DNA of 64,000 nt, taken from assembly GCA_019634625.1 (NCBI GenBank), contig JAHCBA010000017.1:1-64000 (forward strand), given 5' to 3'. Under the pieces are notes generated by a model, which was not told where the DNA came from, did not search any database, and saw only the letters and a list, made by a program, of their open reading frames with translations. Source of the DNA: Verrucomicrobiia bacterium (GTDB taxonomy: Bacteria; Verrucomicrobiota; Verrucomicrobiia; Limisphaerales; CAIMTB01). Positions within the stretch are counted from its first letter, which is position 1. Each line of letters opens with the position of its first letter. Positions 1-8,393 of this stretch are shown here, one piece after another. The translations under genes and the position numbers were made by a program.

Positions 1-73
1 AGGTTGGTAGAAAGGGTTTGTGGTTGTCAACGATGGATTGGGTTGGGTAGATAGGCTGCAAAAAGGGTGATTC

Positions 74-1645
74 ATGGAGGAACGATCGAATGAAGGACGG
101 GATGGGGGAAAGGGTGGGGGTGAGGGTCGGAGGGGGTACGAGGATCCGGCGTGGTTGCAGCGATTGTGGGGGGTTCAGCGTGTGCCGCTTTCGCCGGAGC
201 GGCTGCATTGGTGGAGCGTTCACGTGCAGCGGTTCCTGGGGTTCGTTCGGAAGCACCAAAGGGAGGGTCCGGTGGGGGTGCTGGCGGAGGAGTTTCTGGC
301 GGATGAGCGTCTGCGGGAGCCGGCGCCCAGCGCGTGGCAGTTGGATCAGGTGCGGCAGGCTCTGGAGGTTTTTGGGCGGGGAATCGAGAACTGGCACTTC
401 CGGCCGGACGAGCAGGGGTGGAGACGTCCGGCATTCCGCGTGAGGGTGCAGGCGGCAGGGGAAGGGCTGGGCGGGCGGGGGCCGGAGTCGGAGCCTGGTG
501 TCGTGCGGGAGGAGGCGGTGGAGCGGGTTCCGCACGCGAATGGGAGGGCAGGGGGGCGGGGCGGGGCGGGATGGAAGGAGCGTTTCGTGGGGGTGATCCG
601 TCTCCGGCACTATTCGATCCGGACGGAGCAGACGTATCAGGACTGGATCGAGCGGTTTCTGCGGTTTCACGGGGGCATGGAGCCGGGGGCGCTGGGGGAG
701 GCGGAGGTGCGGGAGTTTCTGGAGTATCTGGCGGTGGCACGGAATGTGTCGGCGAGCACGCAGAACCAGGCGTTCAGCGCGCTGCTGTTTCTGTACGGGG
801 TCGTCCTGGAACGACCGCTGGGGGATCTGCAGGATGTGCTGCGGGCGCGTCGTGCGGGGCGGTTGCCGGTGGTGCTGAGCCGGGAGGAGGTTCACCGGCT
901 GTTGAATGGGATGGAGGGGACGCTGGGGTTGATTGCGCGGGTGTTGTACGGGACGGGGATGCGGTTGATGGAGTGCCTGCGGTTGCGGGTGAAGGATGTC
1001 GATTTCGAGCGGGGCATGATCACGATCCGGGAGGGGAAGGGGGACAAGGACCGGACGGTGATGCTGCCGGAGGCGGTGCGGGGTGGATGGGTGCAGCATC
1101 TGGAGCGGGTGCGAATTCTTTGGGAGTCGGATCGGGCGTCGGGATTGCCAGGGGTGTGGATGCCGGATGCCCTGGAGCGGAAGTATCCGGAGGCGGGGAA
1201 GGAGTGGTCGTGGATGTGGGTTTTCCCGGGAAAGCGGCTTTCGGTGGATCCGAGGTCGGGGATCGAGCGGCGGCATCATGCGCACGAGACGGCGGTGCAG
1301 CGGGCGGTGAAGGCGTCGGCACGGATGGCGCAGATTTCGAAGCCGGTGGGGTGCCATACGTTGCGGCACAGTTTCGCGACGCACCTGCTGGAGCGGGGGA
1401 CGGATCTGCGGAGTGTGCAGGAGCTGTTGGGGCATCAGAGCGTGGAGACGACGCAGATCTATACCCACGTGATGAACCGTCCTGGACTGGCGGTTCTGAG
1501 TCCGTTGGATGACGGAACGCCGTTGCGGGAGGAACCTGTGGAGTATCGGGTGGGTTCGGGTTCAGGTGAGGCGCGGCGCCCCCGACAGGCGAGGGTCGAG
1601 GACAGGCCGTATGAGCTGCTGGAGGATGAGGGGAGTCCGGGGTGA
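74..1645 (+). CDS. intI: Integron-type tyrosine recombinase with extra N-terminal domain
   Basis: Site-specific recombinase of the integron integrase group (523 aa). The C-terminal catalytic domain has the expected tyrosine-recombinase residues: Arg297 (GTGMRL), Lys322 in the beta-hairpin, His428/Arg431 (HTLRH), His454 (GHQS) and nucleophile Tyr463 (IYTHV). The stretch at about 383-425 before HTLRH (WVFPGK... HETAVQRAV) matches the additional patch that separates integron integrases from ordinary XerC/D. The usual core-binding SAM-like domain is at about 168-265 (YSIRTEQTYQDWI). Ahead of it lies a further helical domain at about 25-110, so the protein is roughly 180 aa longer than class 1 IntI. 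It is followed by a duplicated, hairpin-rich non-coding block rather than obvious cassette genes. The family assignment is firm; activity and the presence of real attC sites are not established. Confidence 0.9.
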   Translation: MEERSNEGRDGGKGGGEGRRGYEDPAWLQRLWGVQRVPLSPERLHWWSVHVQRFLGFVRKHQREGPVGVLAEEFLADERLREPAPSAWQLDQVRQALEVFGRGIENWHFRPDEQGWRRPAFRVRVQAAGEGLGGRGPESEPGVVREEAVERVPHANGRAGGRGGAGWKERFVGVIRLRHYSIRTEQTYQDWIERFLRFHGGMEPGALGEAEVREFLEYLAVARNVSASTQNQAFSALLFLYGVVLERPLGDLQDVLRARRAGRLPVVLSREEVHRLLNGMEGTLGLIARVLYGTGMRLMECLRLRVKDVDFERGMITIREGKGDKDRTVMLPEAVRGGWVQHLERVRILWESDRASGLPGVWMPDALERKYPEAGKEWSWMWVFPGKRLSVDPRSGIERRHHAHETAVQRAVKASARMAQISKPVGCHTLRHSFATHLLERGTDLRSVQELLGHQSVETTQIYTHVMNRPGLAVLSPLDDGTPLREEPVEYRVGSGSGEARRPRQARVEDRPYELLEDEGSPG

Positions 1646-1672
1646 AGGTGGAGGGTGGATTTGGGTGGGGGG

Positions 1673-2123
1673 GACACGCTGAAGCGTGGACACCGAACGA
1701 TTGGGGGGCGGCGAGGCGTTGGGGGGGATGTTGCGCGTTGGGTCCGGGTTGGGCGTTCTGGCTTATCGTACTCGTGATCGACGGGGGTGGATTTCGATGG
1801 TGCTGCTGCGTTTTGGTTGGGTTCCCGGGGTTCGAGGACGAGTCCCGAGGAGGGGGATGGCTTGGGCGGGTTGCAGGAACGTTGGTCTGCCGGATAGGCC
1901 CTTCGGGGGGGGTGAGCTGAACACGTCTTCGGGTGGGCGAGCGGCGTGAAGCGGGACCGTCGAGCCTGCTGGCCCCGGAGGGATGGGTTCTGCGACCCTT
2001 GGCGGGGTCGTGAGCGGGGTGGGACTTCTGCCCGGGGGTCGAACCCGCGGAGCCGGGTTCGACCCCCGGCTAATCTCTGGAAACCCTCCGGGTTTCTTGC
2101 AGCAAGCCTCGTACGCGTCTTCG
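1673..2123. repeat. Family B long repeat, copy 1
   Basis: About 450 bp that recurs with only scattered differences at 2288-2739, about 615 bp further on. It opens with a small hairpin (CACGCTGAAGCGTG, 1675-1688), includes a second one (CGACCCC-TGGC-GGGGTCG near 1992) and ends with a perfect 16 bp stem-loop at 2032-2069. It lies directly after the integrase gene and holds no convincing protein gene. The 165 bp between the two copies (2124-2287) also has a relative near 11.8 kb. Confidence 0.88.
2032..2069. other. Perfect 16 bp stem-loop inside family B
   Basis: Left arm CCGGGGGTCGAACCCG, six-base loop, right arm CGGGTTCGACCCCCGG: a fully paired 16 bp inverted repeat. The second copy at about 2645-2683 has one extra G in the left arm. 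The right half alone resembles a tRNA T-arm, but no tRNA body surrounds it. It could be a terminator-like or recombination-related hairpin. Its function is unknown. Confidence 0.8.
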
Positions 2124-2287
2124 TGAGCGAAATCGCCCCGACTAGTTCGCATGCGAAATGGGAGGTCCGATCAACATCAAGATCGAACCCATCGGGCCAG
2201 CCTTGAGGCGATGCTCGATGCGGTGTGTCTGCGGGTTCGAGTACGGTGGGATGGGGAAGGGGGAGGGTGGTTTTGGGTGCCGGGGGG

Positions 2288-2739
2288 GACACGCTGAAGC
2301 GTGGACACCGAACGATTGGGGGGTGGCGAGGCGTTGGGGGGGATGTTGCGCGTTGGGTCCGGGTTGGGCGTTCTGGCTTATCGTACTCGTGATCGATGGG
2401 GGTGGATTTCGATGGTGCTGCTGCGTTTTGGTTGGGTTCCCGGGGTTCGAGGACGAGTTCCGAGGAGGGGGATGGCTTGGGCGGGTTGCAGGAACGTTGG
2501 TCTGCCGGATGGGCCCTTCGGGGGGTGAGCTGAACACGTCTTCGGGTGGGCGAGCGGCGTGAAGCGGGACCGTCGAGGCTGCTGGCCCCAGAGGGATGGG
2601 TTCTGCGACCCCTGGCGGGGTCGTGAGCGGGGTGGGACTTCTGCCCGGGGGGTCGAACCCGCGGAGCCGGGTTCGACCCCCGGCTAATCTCTGGAAACCC
2701 TCCGGGTTTCTTGCAGCAAGCCTCGTACGCGTCCTCGTG
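2288..2739. repeat. Family B long repeat, copy 2
   Basis: Second copy of the block at 1673-2123, in direct orientation with a few substitutions and one- or two-base indels. Immediately after it, at 2741-2775, the first ~35 bases of the unit start again (CGCTGAAGGCGTGGACACC), so a third truncated unit begins inside the 3' end of the next gene's region. This suggests tandem amplification. Confidence 0.88.
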
Positions 2740-2772
2740 CTCGCTGAAGGCGTGGACACCGAACGGTTGGGG

Positions 2773-3954
2773 TCAGCGAGGCGGCCGGGGCAGGTTCGGA
2801 GTTCCGGCTGGATCGGGGCGGACGCCGGCGGCGCAGACTTCGTTCCGATTGGCGCAGAGGCGGGTGAGGACGAAGGGATCGGCGAGGGGTGGCAGCCAGG
2901 ATTTCACGCGGTCGAGGGCGGGATAGCCGGCGGTGCCCTTGAACTTGAGGGTGACGATGAAGTTCCGGCAGGCGCCGCGGTCGAGCCACTGGCGGAGGAG
3001 ATCGAGGGTGCGTTCGGGGGGGGCAATGACATCGCAGAGCAGCCAGTCCACGGGGCGGTCGGGCGTGAAGGCGAAGGCGTCGCCAGTGCGAAAGGCGAGC
3101 CGCGGATGGCGCATGAGGTCGGGGCGGAGCGGCGAGCGGTCGATGGCGGTCACGTGCGCGCCGCGGGTGAGGGCAACGTGCGACCAGCTTCCCGGGGAGG
3201 CGCCCAGATCGACGCAGCGGTCACCGGGTTGGATGGCGTGGCCAAGGCGGGCTTCGGCTTCGAGGAGTTTGGCGAAGGCGCGGCAGGGGGCGGATTTGTC
3301 GGAGGCAACGGGCACGTCGCCGAGCGGAAACGGGGAGAGACGGGCCCGCTGGACGGCGGGGATGGGAGGCGGGGCGACGGAAAGGTAGCCGTCCCCGGGG
3401 GAGGTGAGGAGGAGCTGGACCAGGGCATCGTCCGGTGTGAATGGGGCTGTGGATTGGGTGAGGCGACGGAGGAGATGGCGGCGGTGACGTTGGAGCCGAT
3501 CGACGAGGGCCTGGCGGATCAGGCGGCAGCGTTGATGGCCGGCAGCCGGACTGTCGCCATAACGGGGAACGAGGTGAAGGCGCCAGGGCGGGTTGTCGTG
3601 GAGGCGCTGGGAGACGGCTTCGAACAGGAGATCGCTCCAGTCACGGATGGAGGCGGCTGAGTGGGGACATGCGTCGGGGAGCCATTGGCGGGCAAAGACG
3701 AGGAGCGGGAGGGGTTGGTGCGGGGCAGGGAGGCCTTCGAGACGGAGGATGGAGAGGTGCGGGGACGCGGGAGGTGGCGGCGCTGAGGAGAGGCGGCGGG
3801 GCCGGGCGGCGGGCGGGGTGTCGGGGGCGGATGGGGCGGGGTCAGGAATGGGATAGGAGCCGGGGAGGCGTTCGAGACGGAGGGACGGGACGGCGCGGTG
3901 GAGTTCGGCGACGAGGAGGGGCAGGTCGGCATCGGTGCCGATGAGAAGGTCCAT
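2773..3954 (-). CDS. RlmM/FtsJ-like SAM-dependent rRNA 2'-O-methyltransferase
   Basis: Predicted ribose 2'-O-methyltransferase of 393 aa, resembling RlmM (23S rRNA Cm2498) and the FtsJ group. The C-terminal half has the SAM-binding motif CVDLGASPGSWSH, an acidic strand end (AIDRS), the catalytic-type aspartate in LLCDVIAPPE and the catalytic-type lysine in TLKFKGT. The N-terminal half is variable and Pro-rich, as expected for an RNA-binding region. I start it at the ATG of MDLLIGTDAD, where family-like sequence begins. The open frame continues further upstream, but only as antisense to the neighbour. It is last in a minus-strand run with the PQQ-propeller gene 77 bp upstream. It lacks several conserved RlmM N-terminal blocks I would expect, so RlmM orthology is likely rather than certain. 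Confidence 0.75.
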   Translation of the reverse strand: MDLLIGTDADLPLLVAELHRAVPSLRLERLPGSYPIPDPAPSAPDTPPAARPRRLSSAPPPPASPHLSILRLEGLPAPHQPLPLLVFARQWLPDACPHSAASIRDWSDLLFEAVSQRLHDNPPWRLHLVPRYGDSPAAGHQRCRLIRQALVDRLQRHRRHLLRRLTQSTAPFTPDDALVQLLLTSPGDGYLSVAPPPIPAVQRARLSPFPLGDVPVASDKSAPCRAFAKLLEAEARLGHAIQPGDRCVDLGASPGSWSHVALTRGAHVTAIDRSPLRPDLMRHPRLAFRTGDAFAFTPDRPVDWLLCDVIAPPERTLDLLRQWLDRGACRNFIVTLKFKGTAGYPALDRVKSWLPPLADPFVLTRLCANRNEVCAAGVRPDPAGTPNLPRPPR

Positions 3955-4031
3955 GCGAGCCGGCGGACGGCGGACGTGTGGGGCGTGAGGGGCGCGTGAA
4001 GGACGTGTGGCGAAGCGCGATGGAACGGGTG

Positions 4032-5642
4032 TCAGGGTGTCAGGGCGAAGGCGTGGAGGTGGGTCATGGTGGTCACGTAGAGGCGTCGATTGGCGGCCAC
4101 GGCGGTGGCGCTGATGCCGGTGTCGAACCGGTGTTCGAAGACGGGCTGGAGGGTGCGGCCGGCGGCGAGGACATGAAACCAGCCGCGCCGGGTGCCGACA
4201 TGAACGCGCCCGTCGGCGACGAGCGGGGAGGCCCAGGTTTCGCCCTGGAGCGGGCAGGTCCAGAGGTTCTGTCCCGAACCGGCATCGACGGCGTGAAGGT
4301 TTTGGGCGCAGTCGGTGACGTACACGATGCCATCGTGGACCGCCGGGGTGGAGAAGGTATGGCGGACGAGGGGATGGGACCAGCGGAGCCGGGGTTCGGG
4401 TCCGTCGAGGTCGTAGGCCTTGAGCCAGGCCTGGTTTTTGCCCCACCACAGGTCGCCGCCGCCGGCGATGTAGAGGCGGTTTTGCACGACCACGGGGGCG
4501 CCGTAGAAGTTGCTGGGTCCTTCCCGGCGGTTGAGATGGAAGCGGTGGACATCGGATTTGGGCGCTTCGGGATCGAAGTCGATGTGCCAGCGGTGGGCGA
4601 GCCGCCAGGGATTGCCGGGGTGGGTGGTTCGAGGGTGCCGCGGGTCCGGGGAGACGGGGAGCGGATCGAAGGCGTAGATCACGCCGTTGCCGGCGGCGAA
4701 GAGGATGAGGTCCTGGCCGGCGACGGTGGCCATGGAGGGCGGGGCCCAGGTCGAGTGATAGATGGCCGCGCCGATGCCCTCGTCGTCACGGGCGAGGTAA
4801 CGTCCGGTGCGCTTGTCGAGGACGACGAGGCTGGGGGCGTCGGGGCGGCGCAGGTGGCGATGGGTGTTGTCCACGCCGGTGCCGGTGTTGAGGTAGAGGT
4901 GGTCGCCGCGGATGAGGATGGAGCTGTGGGCGGCGTCGTGGGACCAGATGCCGGCGCCGCTGGTGAGGTCGAACATCCAGAGGATGTCGGCATCGAGGGG
5001 ACCGGGGGTGATGCGGTTGGGGGCGGGGGCGTCGGGGAGGAGGGAACCGTCCGGGGCGAATGCCGCCGGGGCGCCGCGGGCGAGGGTGTTGGTGGGCTGG
5101 GGGGCGAAGTAGATGGCCTCGTTGAGGAACGGGCCGTCATTGCCGTTGGCGAGGCCGTTCAGGTCGAGGCAGAGGACGACGCCGCGGTTGTCAACGACAT
5201 AGGCGCGGTCGCCTTCGAGGGTGGCGGTCGAGGAGATGCCGCTGTTGGGCCAGTCGAAGTAGGCATCCTCGATGCGCTTGGGGACGACCAGTTGCCAGAG
5301 GAGACGGCCGTCGAGTTCGTCGAGGCACATCAGGACCCCGCGGTCGCCGTGGTGATTCGGGTCGCGGGGTTGGCCGTTGTTGGTACCGATCAGGATGCGG
5401 CCATGGGCGATGACCGGGGTGGAATGGGATTCGGTGCCGAGGGGCACGGACCAGACATGGTTCAGGCCGGTCCCGGGATCGAAGCGGTCGGGGAGGGGGC
5501 GTTCGGCGGAGACCATGTTGCGGGTCCAGGCGTGACCGAACTGGGGATGATCGGCGGCCGGGAGGCGGAGTCCGTGGGGGGCGAGGAGGATGGCCAGGCC
5601 GGCGAGGCAGGCGCCTGGGGCGACGGGGGAACGGGGATTCAT
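4032..5642 (-). CDS. Secreted PQQ-like beta-propeller protein (BamB-like)
   Basis: 536 aa with a hydrophobic N-terminal export signal (about 1-29) ending near LPAAD. The rest is an eight-bladed quinoprotein-type propeller. Blades show the pattern of a hydrophobic strand, a short loop with G and D, and W near the end, for example LDELDGRLLWQLV, DPGTGLNHVWSVP, DAGSGQNLWTCPL and LAAGRTLQPVFEHR. I see no residues that clearly bind PQQ, so it is better described as a PQQ_2/BamB-like repeat protein than as a dehydrogenase. It probably acts in the periplasm or outer membrane. It is one of three such proteins in the window, all divergent from each other. The upstream neighbour on the same strand is a predicted outer-membrane barrel, 60 bp away. 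Confidence 0.82.
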   Translation of the reverse strand: MNPRSPVAPGACLAGLAILLAPHGLRLPAADHPQFGHAWTRNMVSAERPLPDRFDPGTGLNHVWSVPLGTESHSTPVIAHGRILIGTNNGQPRDPNHHGDRGVLMCLDELDGRLLWQLVVPKRIEDAYFDWPNSGISSTATLEGDRAYVVDNRGVVLCLDLNGLANGNDGPFLNEAIYFAPQPTNTLARGAPAAFAPDGSLLPDAPAPNRITPGPLDADILWMFDLTSGAGIWSHDAAHSSILIRGDHLYLNTGTGVDNTHRHLRRPDAPSLVVLDKRTGRYLARDDEGIGAAIYHSTWAPPSMATVAGQDLILFAAGNGVIYAFDPLPVSPDPRHPRTTHPGNPWRLAHRWHIDFDPEAPKSDVHRFHLNRREGPSNFYGAPVVVQNRLYIAGGGDLWWGKNQAWLKAYDLDGPEPRLRWSHPLVRHTFSTPAVHDGIVYVTDCAQNLHAVDAGSGQNLWTCPLQGETWASPLVADGRVHVGTRRGWFHVLAAGRTLQPVFEHRFDTGISATAVAANRRLYVTTMTHLHAFALTP

Positions 5643-5702
5643 GCGTTTGGGGGGGCAGGCCGGTCGGGCCGGGAGATTACGGCGGGCGCGCGCTGGATGG
5701 CG

Positions 5703-6773
5703 TCAGAAGCGCATGGAGAAACCGGCGTGGACGGCGAAGGAGGTGGTGAAGTCGATTTCCGCTTCCCGGCCGTTGGCGCGGTGATGGAATTTCTGGGCGG
5801 GCTGCCAGCGGGCCGAGGCGACGAGGCTCGCGCGTTCCCAGAGGGCCCAGTCGAGGCCCAGCTGCACGAAGCCACCGATGAGGAAGTCGCTGAAGCTATG
5901 GCGCGCCCCGGCGGTGACCGGGGGCAGGGGATCGACGGTGCTGCGTTCGGAGTAGCGGTGGTTGCCGCTGACGAGGAGGGCAAGCATGCCGGCTGAGGCG
6001 ACGCCGTTGAGGCGGCCGGCGAGCTGGGCTTCGAGGTACACGCCACCGGTTATGGGGAAGAGATCGGTTTCGAGTTCCCAGGTGCCTTCGAGGAAGCGGC
6101 CGGCGGGATCGAGGCGGGTGGAGCGGGCCGGCACGGAGCCAAGGCGCGGGCCGGGGCTGTCTGCGAGACCCGAGTAGGGCGGAGGAGGGAGGCTTGCGGG
6201 ATCGGTGTCGGCGAAGGAGTAGAGGTCCTGGAGGATGGTGACCGGGGTGGACACGGCGGTGCGGAAGGTGCCGCCGACGCTGTGGTAGCCGAAGCCGAGG
6301 AGGACGCCCCAGTCGGCGGTTCCGACGGGGCCCAGGCTGCCGCGGTATTCGAGGTTGGCGGAGGGGGAGATGAAATCGCCGACGTTGCTGGCACTCACGG
6401 TGGCGGGATCGGTGGCGGCGTGGAAGGCCATGCCGTCGGGACGGATCTGGGCGGAGTTGCGATATCCCCAGTGGGCGGTGGTGCCGTCCTCGTTGCCGGC
6501 GGCATCCACGCGGTTGTAGCCGTCGTCGTAGGTCCGGTTGACAGCGGAACCGGAGTCTGGGCCTGGCTGGGAGGCCGAGACGTGGGAGCCGAGGTGGCGG
6601 AAGTGGACCTGGGTATTGAGGAGGACACCGCCGGTGAAGGAGAGCGACTGGTTTTGGGCGGAGACGGCGAGTGGAACGGCGAGGAGGGTTCCGGCGGCGG
6701 CGGCGCCTGCGAACGGCGAACGCCGGGGAAGGGCGGAGTGGAAGCGGGAGTGCGAGGGGGTGCGGTGTTTCAT
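5703..6773 (-). CDS. Predicted outer-membrane beta-barrel protein
   Basis: 356 aa, not assigned to a named family. It has a signal peptide (residues 1 to about 38, cut after AVSA), then long alternating hydrophobic/aromatic strands such as WGVLLGFGYHSVGG, GVYLEAQLAGRL and FLIGGFVQLGLDWAL. It ends in FAVHAGFSMRF, with the terminal Phe typical of barrels inserted by BamA. The start is the ATG that overlaps the larA-like stop codon by four bases (ATGA), so translation is probably coupled to that gene. It may serve as an outer-membrane channel or an attachment protein. Nothing in the sequence shows a substrate. Confidence 0.65.
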   Translation of the reverse strand: MKHRTPSHSRFHSALPRRSPFAGAAAAGTLLAVPLAVSAQNQSLSFTGGVLLNTQVHFRHLGSHVSASQPGPDSGSAVNRTYDDGYNRVDAAGNEDGTTAHWGYRNSAQIRPDGMAFHAATDPATVSASNVGDFISPSANLEYRGSLGPVGTADWGVLLGFGYHSVGGTFRTAVSTPVTILQDLYSFADTDPASLPPPPYSGLADSPGPRLGSVPARSTRLDPAGRFLEGTWELETDLFPITGGVYLEAQLAGRLNGVASAGMLALLVSGNHRYSERSTVDPLPPVTAGARHSFSDFLIGGFVQLGLDWALWERASLVASARWQPAQKFHHRANGREAEIDFTTSFAVHAGFSMRF

Positions 6774-8032
6774 GCGAGGTAGGGGATGGTGAGGGGACCG
6801 AGAGGGAGGACGGCGACACGGGCTTGGGGACCGAGCCGTTCCAGCTCGGTGCGGACGGCGGCGCCGATGTCGGGGCAGGGCTCGAGGTGGCAGGCGCGGA
6901 CGACGTCGTCGGGGAGGGAGGAATGGATGAGGACGCGGGCGCGGCGCTGGATGAGGGCCTGGATCTGGGCCTGCCATTGTTCGGGCCGGACGAAGCCCGG
7001 GCTGGCGAGGAGGGCGAGGATGGCCTCCGGGGATTGGCCGCTGCGGAGGAGGTGGTCGAGGGGACTGGCGGCGGGGACGCCTTCGCGGCATTCGCAGGCG
7101 AGGATGAGGAGGCCGCCTTCGGTGAGGATGCGGGCGCCGGCGCTCATGCCTTTGACGCCCTGGTAGAGGTTGAGGTCGAGGGGGTAACCGGAGTTGGTGG
7201 TGACCACCACCTCGAAGGGCGCCTTGACGCGCTGCATGGCGGAGGTGCGGACGAGGGCGATGCCTTGGCGGTGGGCCTCGATGAGGTCGCCGGCGAAGAC
7301 GCCGGTGATCTGGCGGTGGTCGTTGAGGGTGACGTTGAGGAGGAAGGAGGGGCCGGTGCGAAGGGCGATGGTGCGGAGTTCCTCCCAGAGGGGGTTGCCC
7401 TCGGTGACGCCGAAGGTGGCGCGGGGATCGCCGATGTTCCGGTAACCGTGGTTGCTCATCACGGTATGGAGGCCGGCCACGCCCGGCATGAGGCCCTTGG
7501 GTCCGCCGCTGAAGCCGGCGAAGAAGTGGGGTTCGATGAAGCCGGTGACGATGCGCAGGTCGGCCTCGACGGCGTGGCGGTTGAGCAGGGCCGGGGTGCC
7601 GTCATGGGTGACCCCGAGGGGGACGAGGTCCTCGTCGCGTTCGCATTCGTGGTTCAACACCCGATAGCGGCGGAGCACTTCGGGGGTGAGCATGCGGGCG
7701 AGTTCGTCGGAGGAATTGGGGCGGTGGGTGCCGGTCTGGTTGAGCAGGACGATGTTTTCCGGGGGATGATCCGCGAGGTGATCGAGGAGCCAGGGGATGA
7801 GGCGGTCGTTGGGGGTGGCGCGGGTGATGTCGGTGAAGAGGATGCAGACGCGGTCGGACGGTTTGAGGCGTTGGCGGAGCGGGGCGGAGGCGATGGGTGC
7901 GCGAAGGGCGGCCTCGACGGCGGCCTTTTCGTCGGGGAGGCCGGGGCGATGGGACGGTTCGATGACCGTGGTGCGGTCCCCGGGGAGGTCCACTTCGAGG
8001 TGGCCCTGGCCGTAGGCGAGTTGGATGTTCAT
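6770..8032 (-). CDS. larA: LarA-like nickel-pincer racemase/epimerase
   Basis: 420 aa, close to the 424 aa of Lactiplantibacillus LarA, the lactate racemase that uses a nickel-pincer nucleotide cofactor. The key residues fall at a constant offset of five from the known enzyme: His103 (GTHRP), His169 (EPHFFAGFSGG), Lys179 (GPKG) and His195 (MSNHGY). This preservation of the cofactor lysine and the acid/base histidines makes an active enzyme likely. LarA homologues act on several 2-hydroxy acids, so lactate is only one candidate substrate. The cofactor-building genes larB, larC and larE are not in the window. An open frame extends another 375 bases upstream, but that part is encoded by a family A repeat, so I use the ATG of MNIQLAYGQG. 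Confidence 0.9.
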   Translation of the reverse strand: MNIQLAYGQGHLEVDLPGDRTTVIEPSHRPGLPDEKAAVEAALRAPIASAPLRQRLKPSDRVCILFTDITRATPNDRLIPWLLDHLADHPPENIVLLNQTGTHRPNSSDELARMLTPEVLRRYRVLNHECERDEDLVPLGVTHDGTPALLNRHAVEADLRIVTGFIEPHFFAGFSGGPKGLMPGVAGLHTVMSNHGYRNIGDPRATFGVTEGNPLWEELRTIALRTGPSFLLNVTLNDHRQITGVFAGDLIEAHRQGIALVRTSAMQRVKAPFEVVVTTNSGYPLDLNLYQGVKGMSAGARILTEGGLLILACECREGVPAASPLDHLLRSGQSPEAILALLASPGFVRPEQWQAQIQALIQRRARVLIHSSLPDDVVRACHLEPCPDIGAAVRTELERLGPQARVAVLPLGPLTIPYLA

Positions 8033-8114
8033 GGCAGGACGGACGCGATGGGACAGCGAAGCAGAAGGGAGCGGGGTAGGACAAGCCGCGGGCGGGGCGA
8101 AGCGGTTGAAGCAG

Positions 8115-8270
8115 TGCATCCCGGAGTTATGGGGAGCGGTGCGAACTTCGCCAAACGGCGCTTCGGAGGGCCGGGTTCCACGAGGCCGCAAGGGAGTGGA
8201 GCGATGGGACGAGGACTCGCGGAGCTCGTCCCTCCGATTCGTCGCCTCCTCACCCACAACTCCGGGATGC
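8115..8270. repeat. Family A MITE-like element, copy 1
   Basis: A 156 bp element with terminal inverted repeats (GCATCCCGGAGTTATGGG at the left, CCCACAACTCCGGGATGC at the right, one mismatch) and an internal TCGGAGGG/CCCTCCGA pair, so most of it can fold on itself. It sits in the 361 bp between the divergent larA and TIM-barrel genes, which otherwise contain nothing I recognise. Relatives are at about 12.1, 20.4, 30.7, 59.7 and 60.0-60.2 kb. Confidence 0.85.
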
Positions 8271-8393
8271 GCTCCCGCGGCCGTTCGGGGGACGGCTTCC
8301 GTTGACTTCGTGCGGCGGGGGCAGTAACCAAGCGGCTCACCACAGGCACGACGCACGGTGCGGCGCGCCATCCATGTCCACTTGAATGCTCCC

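Noticed and set aside
2032-2069. T-arm-like sequence suggesting a tRNA or tmRNA 3' end
   Set aside because: Only a perfect inverted repeat is present. No acceptor, D or anticodon arms pair around it, and the sequence recurs as part of family B.
1646-2772. attC-like GTTRRRY cores and cassette genes behind the integrase
   Set aside because: Many GTTGGGT/GTTGGGC matches exist, but they are expected by chance in G-rich DNA, and I could not pair them into attC folds by eye. No cassette ORF is convincing.
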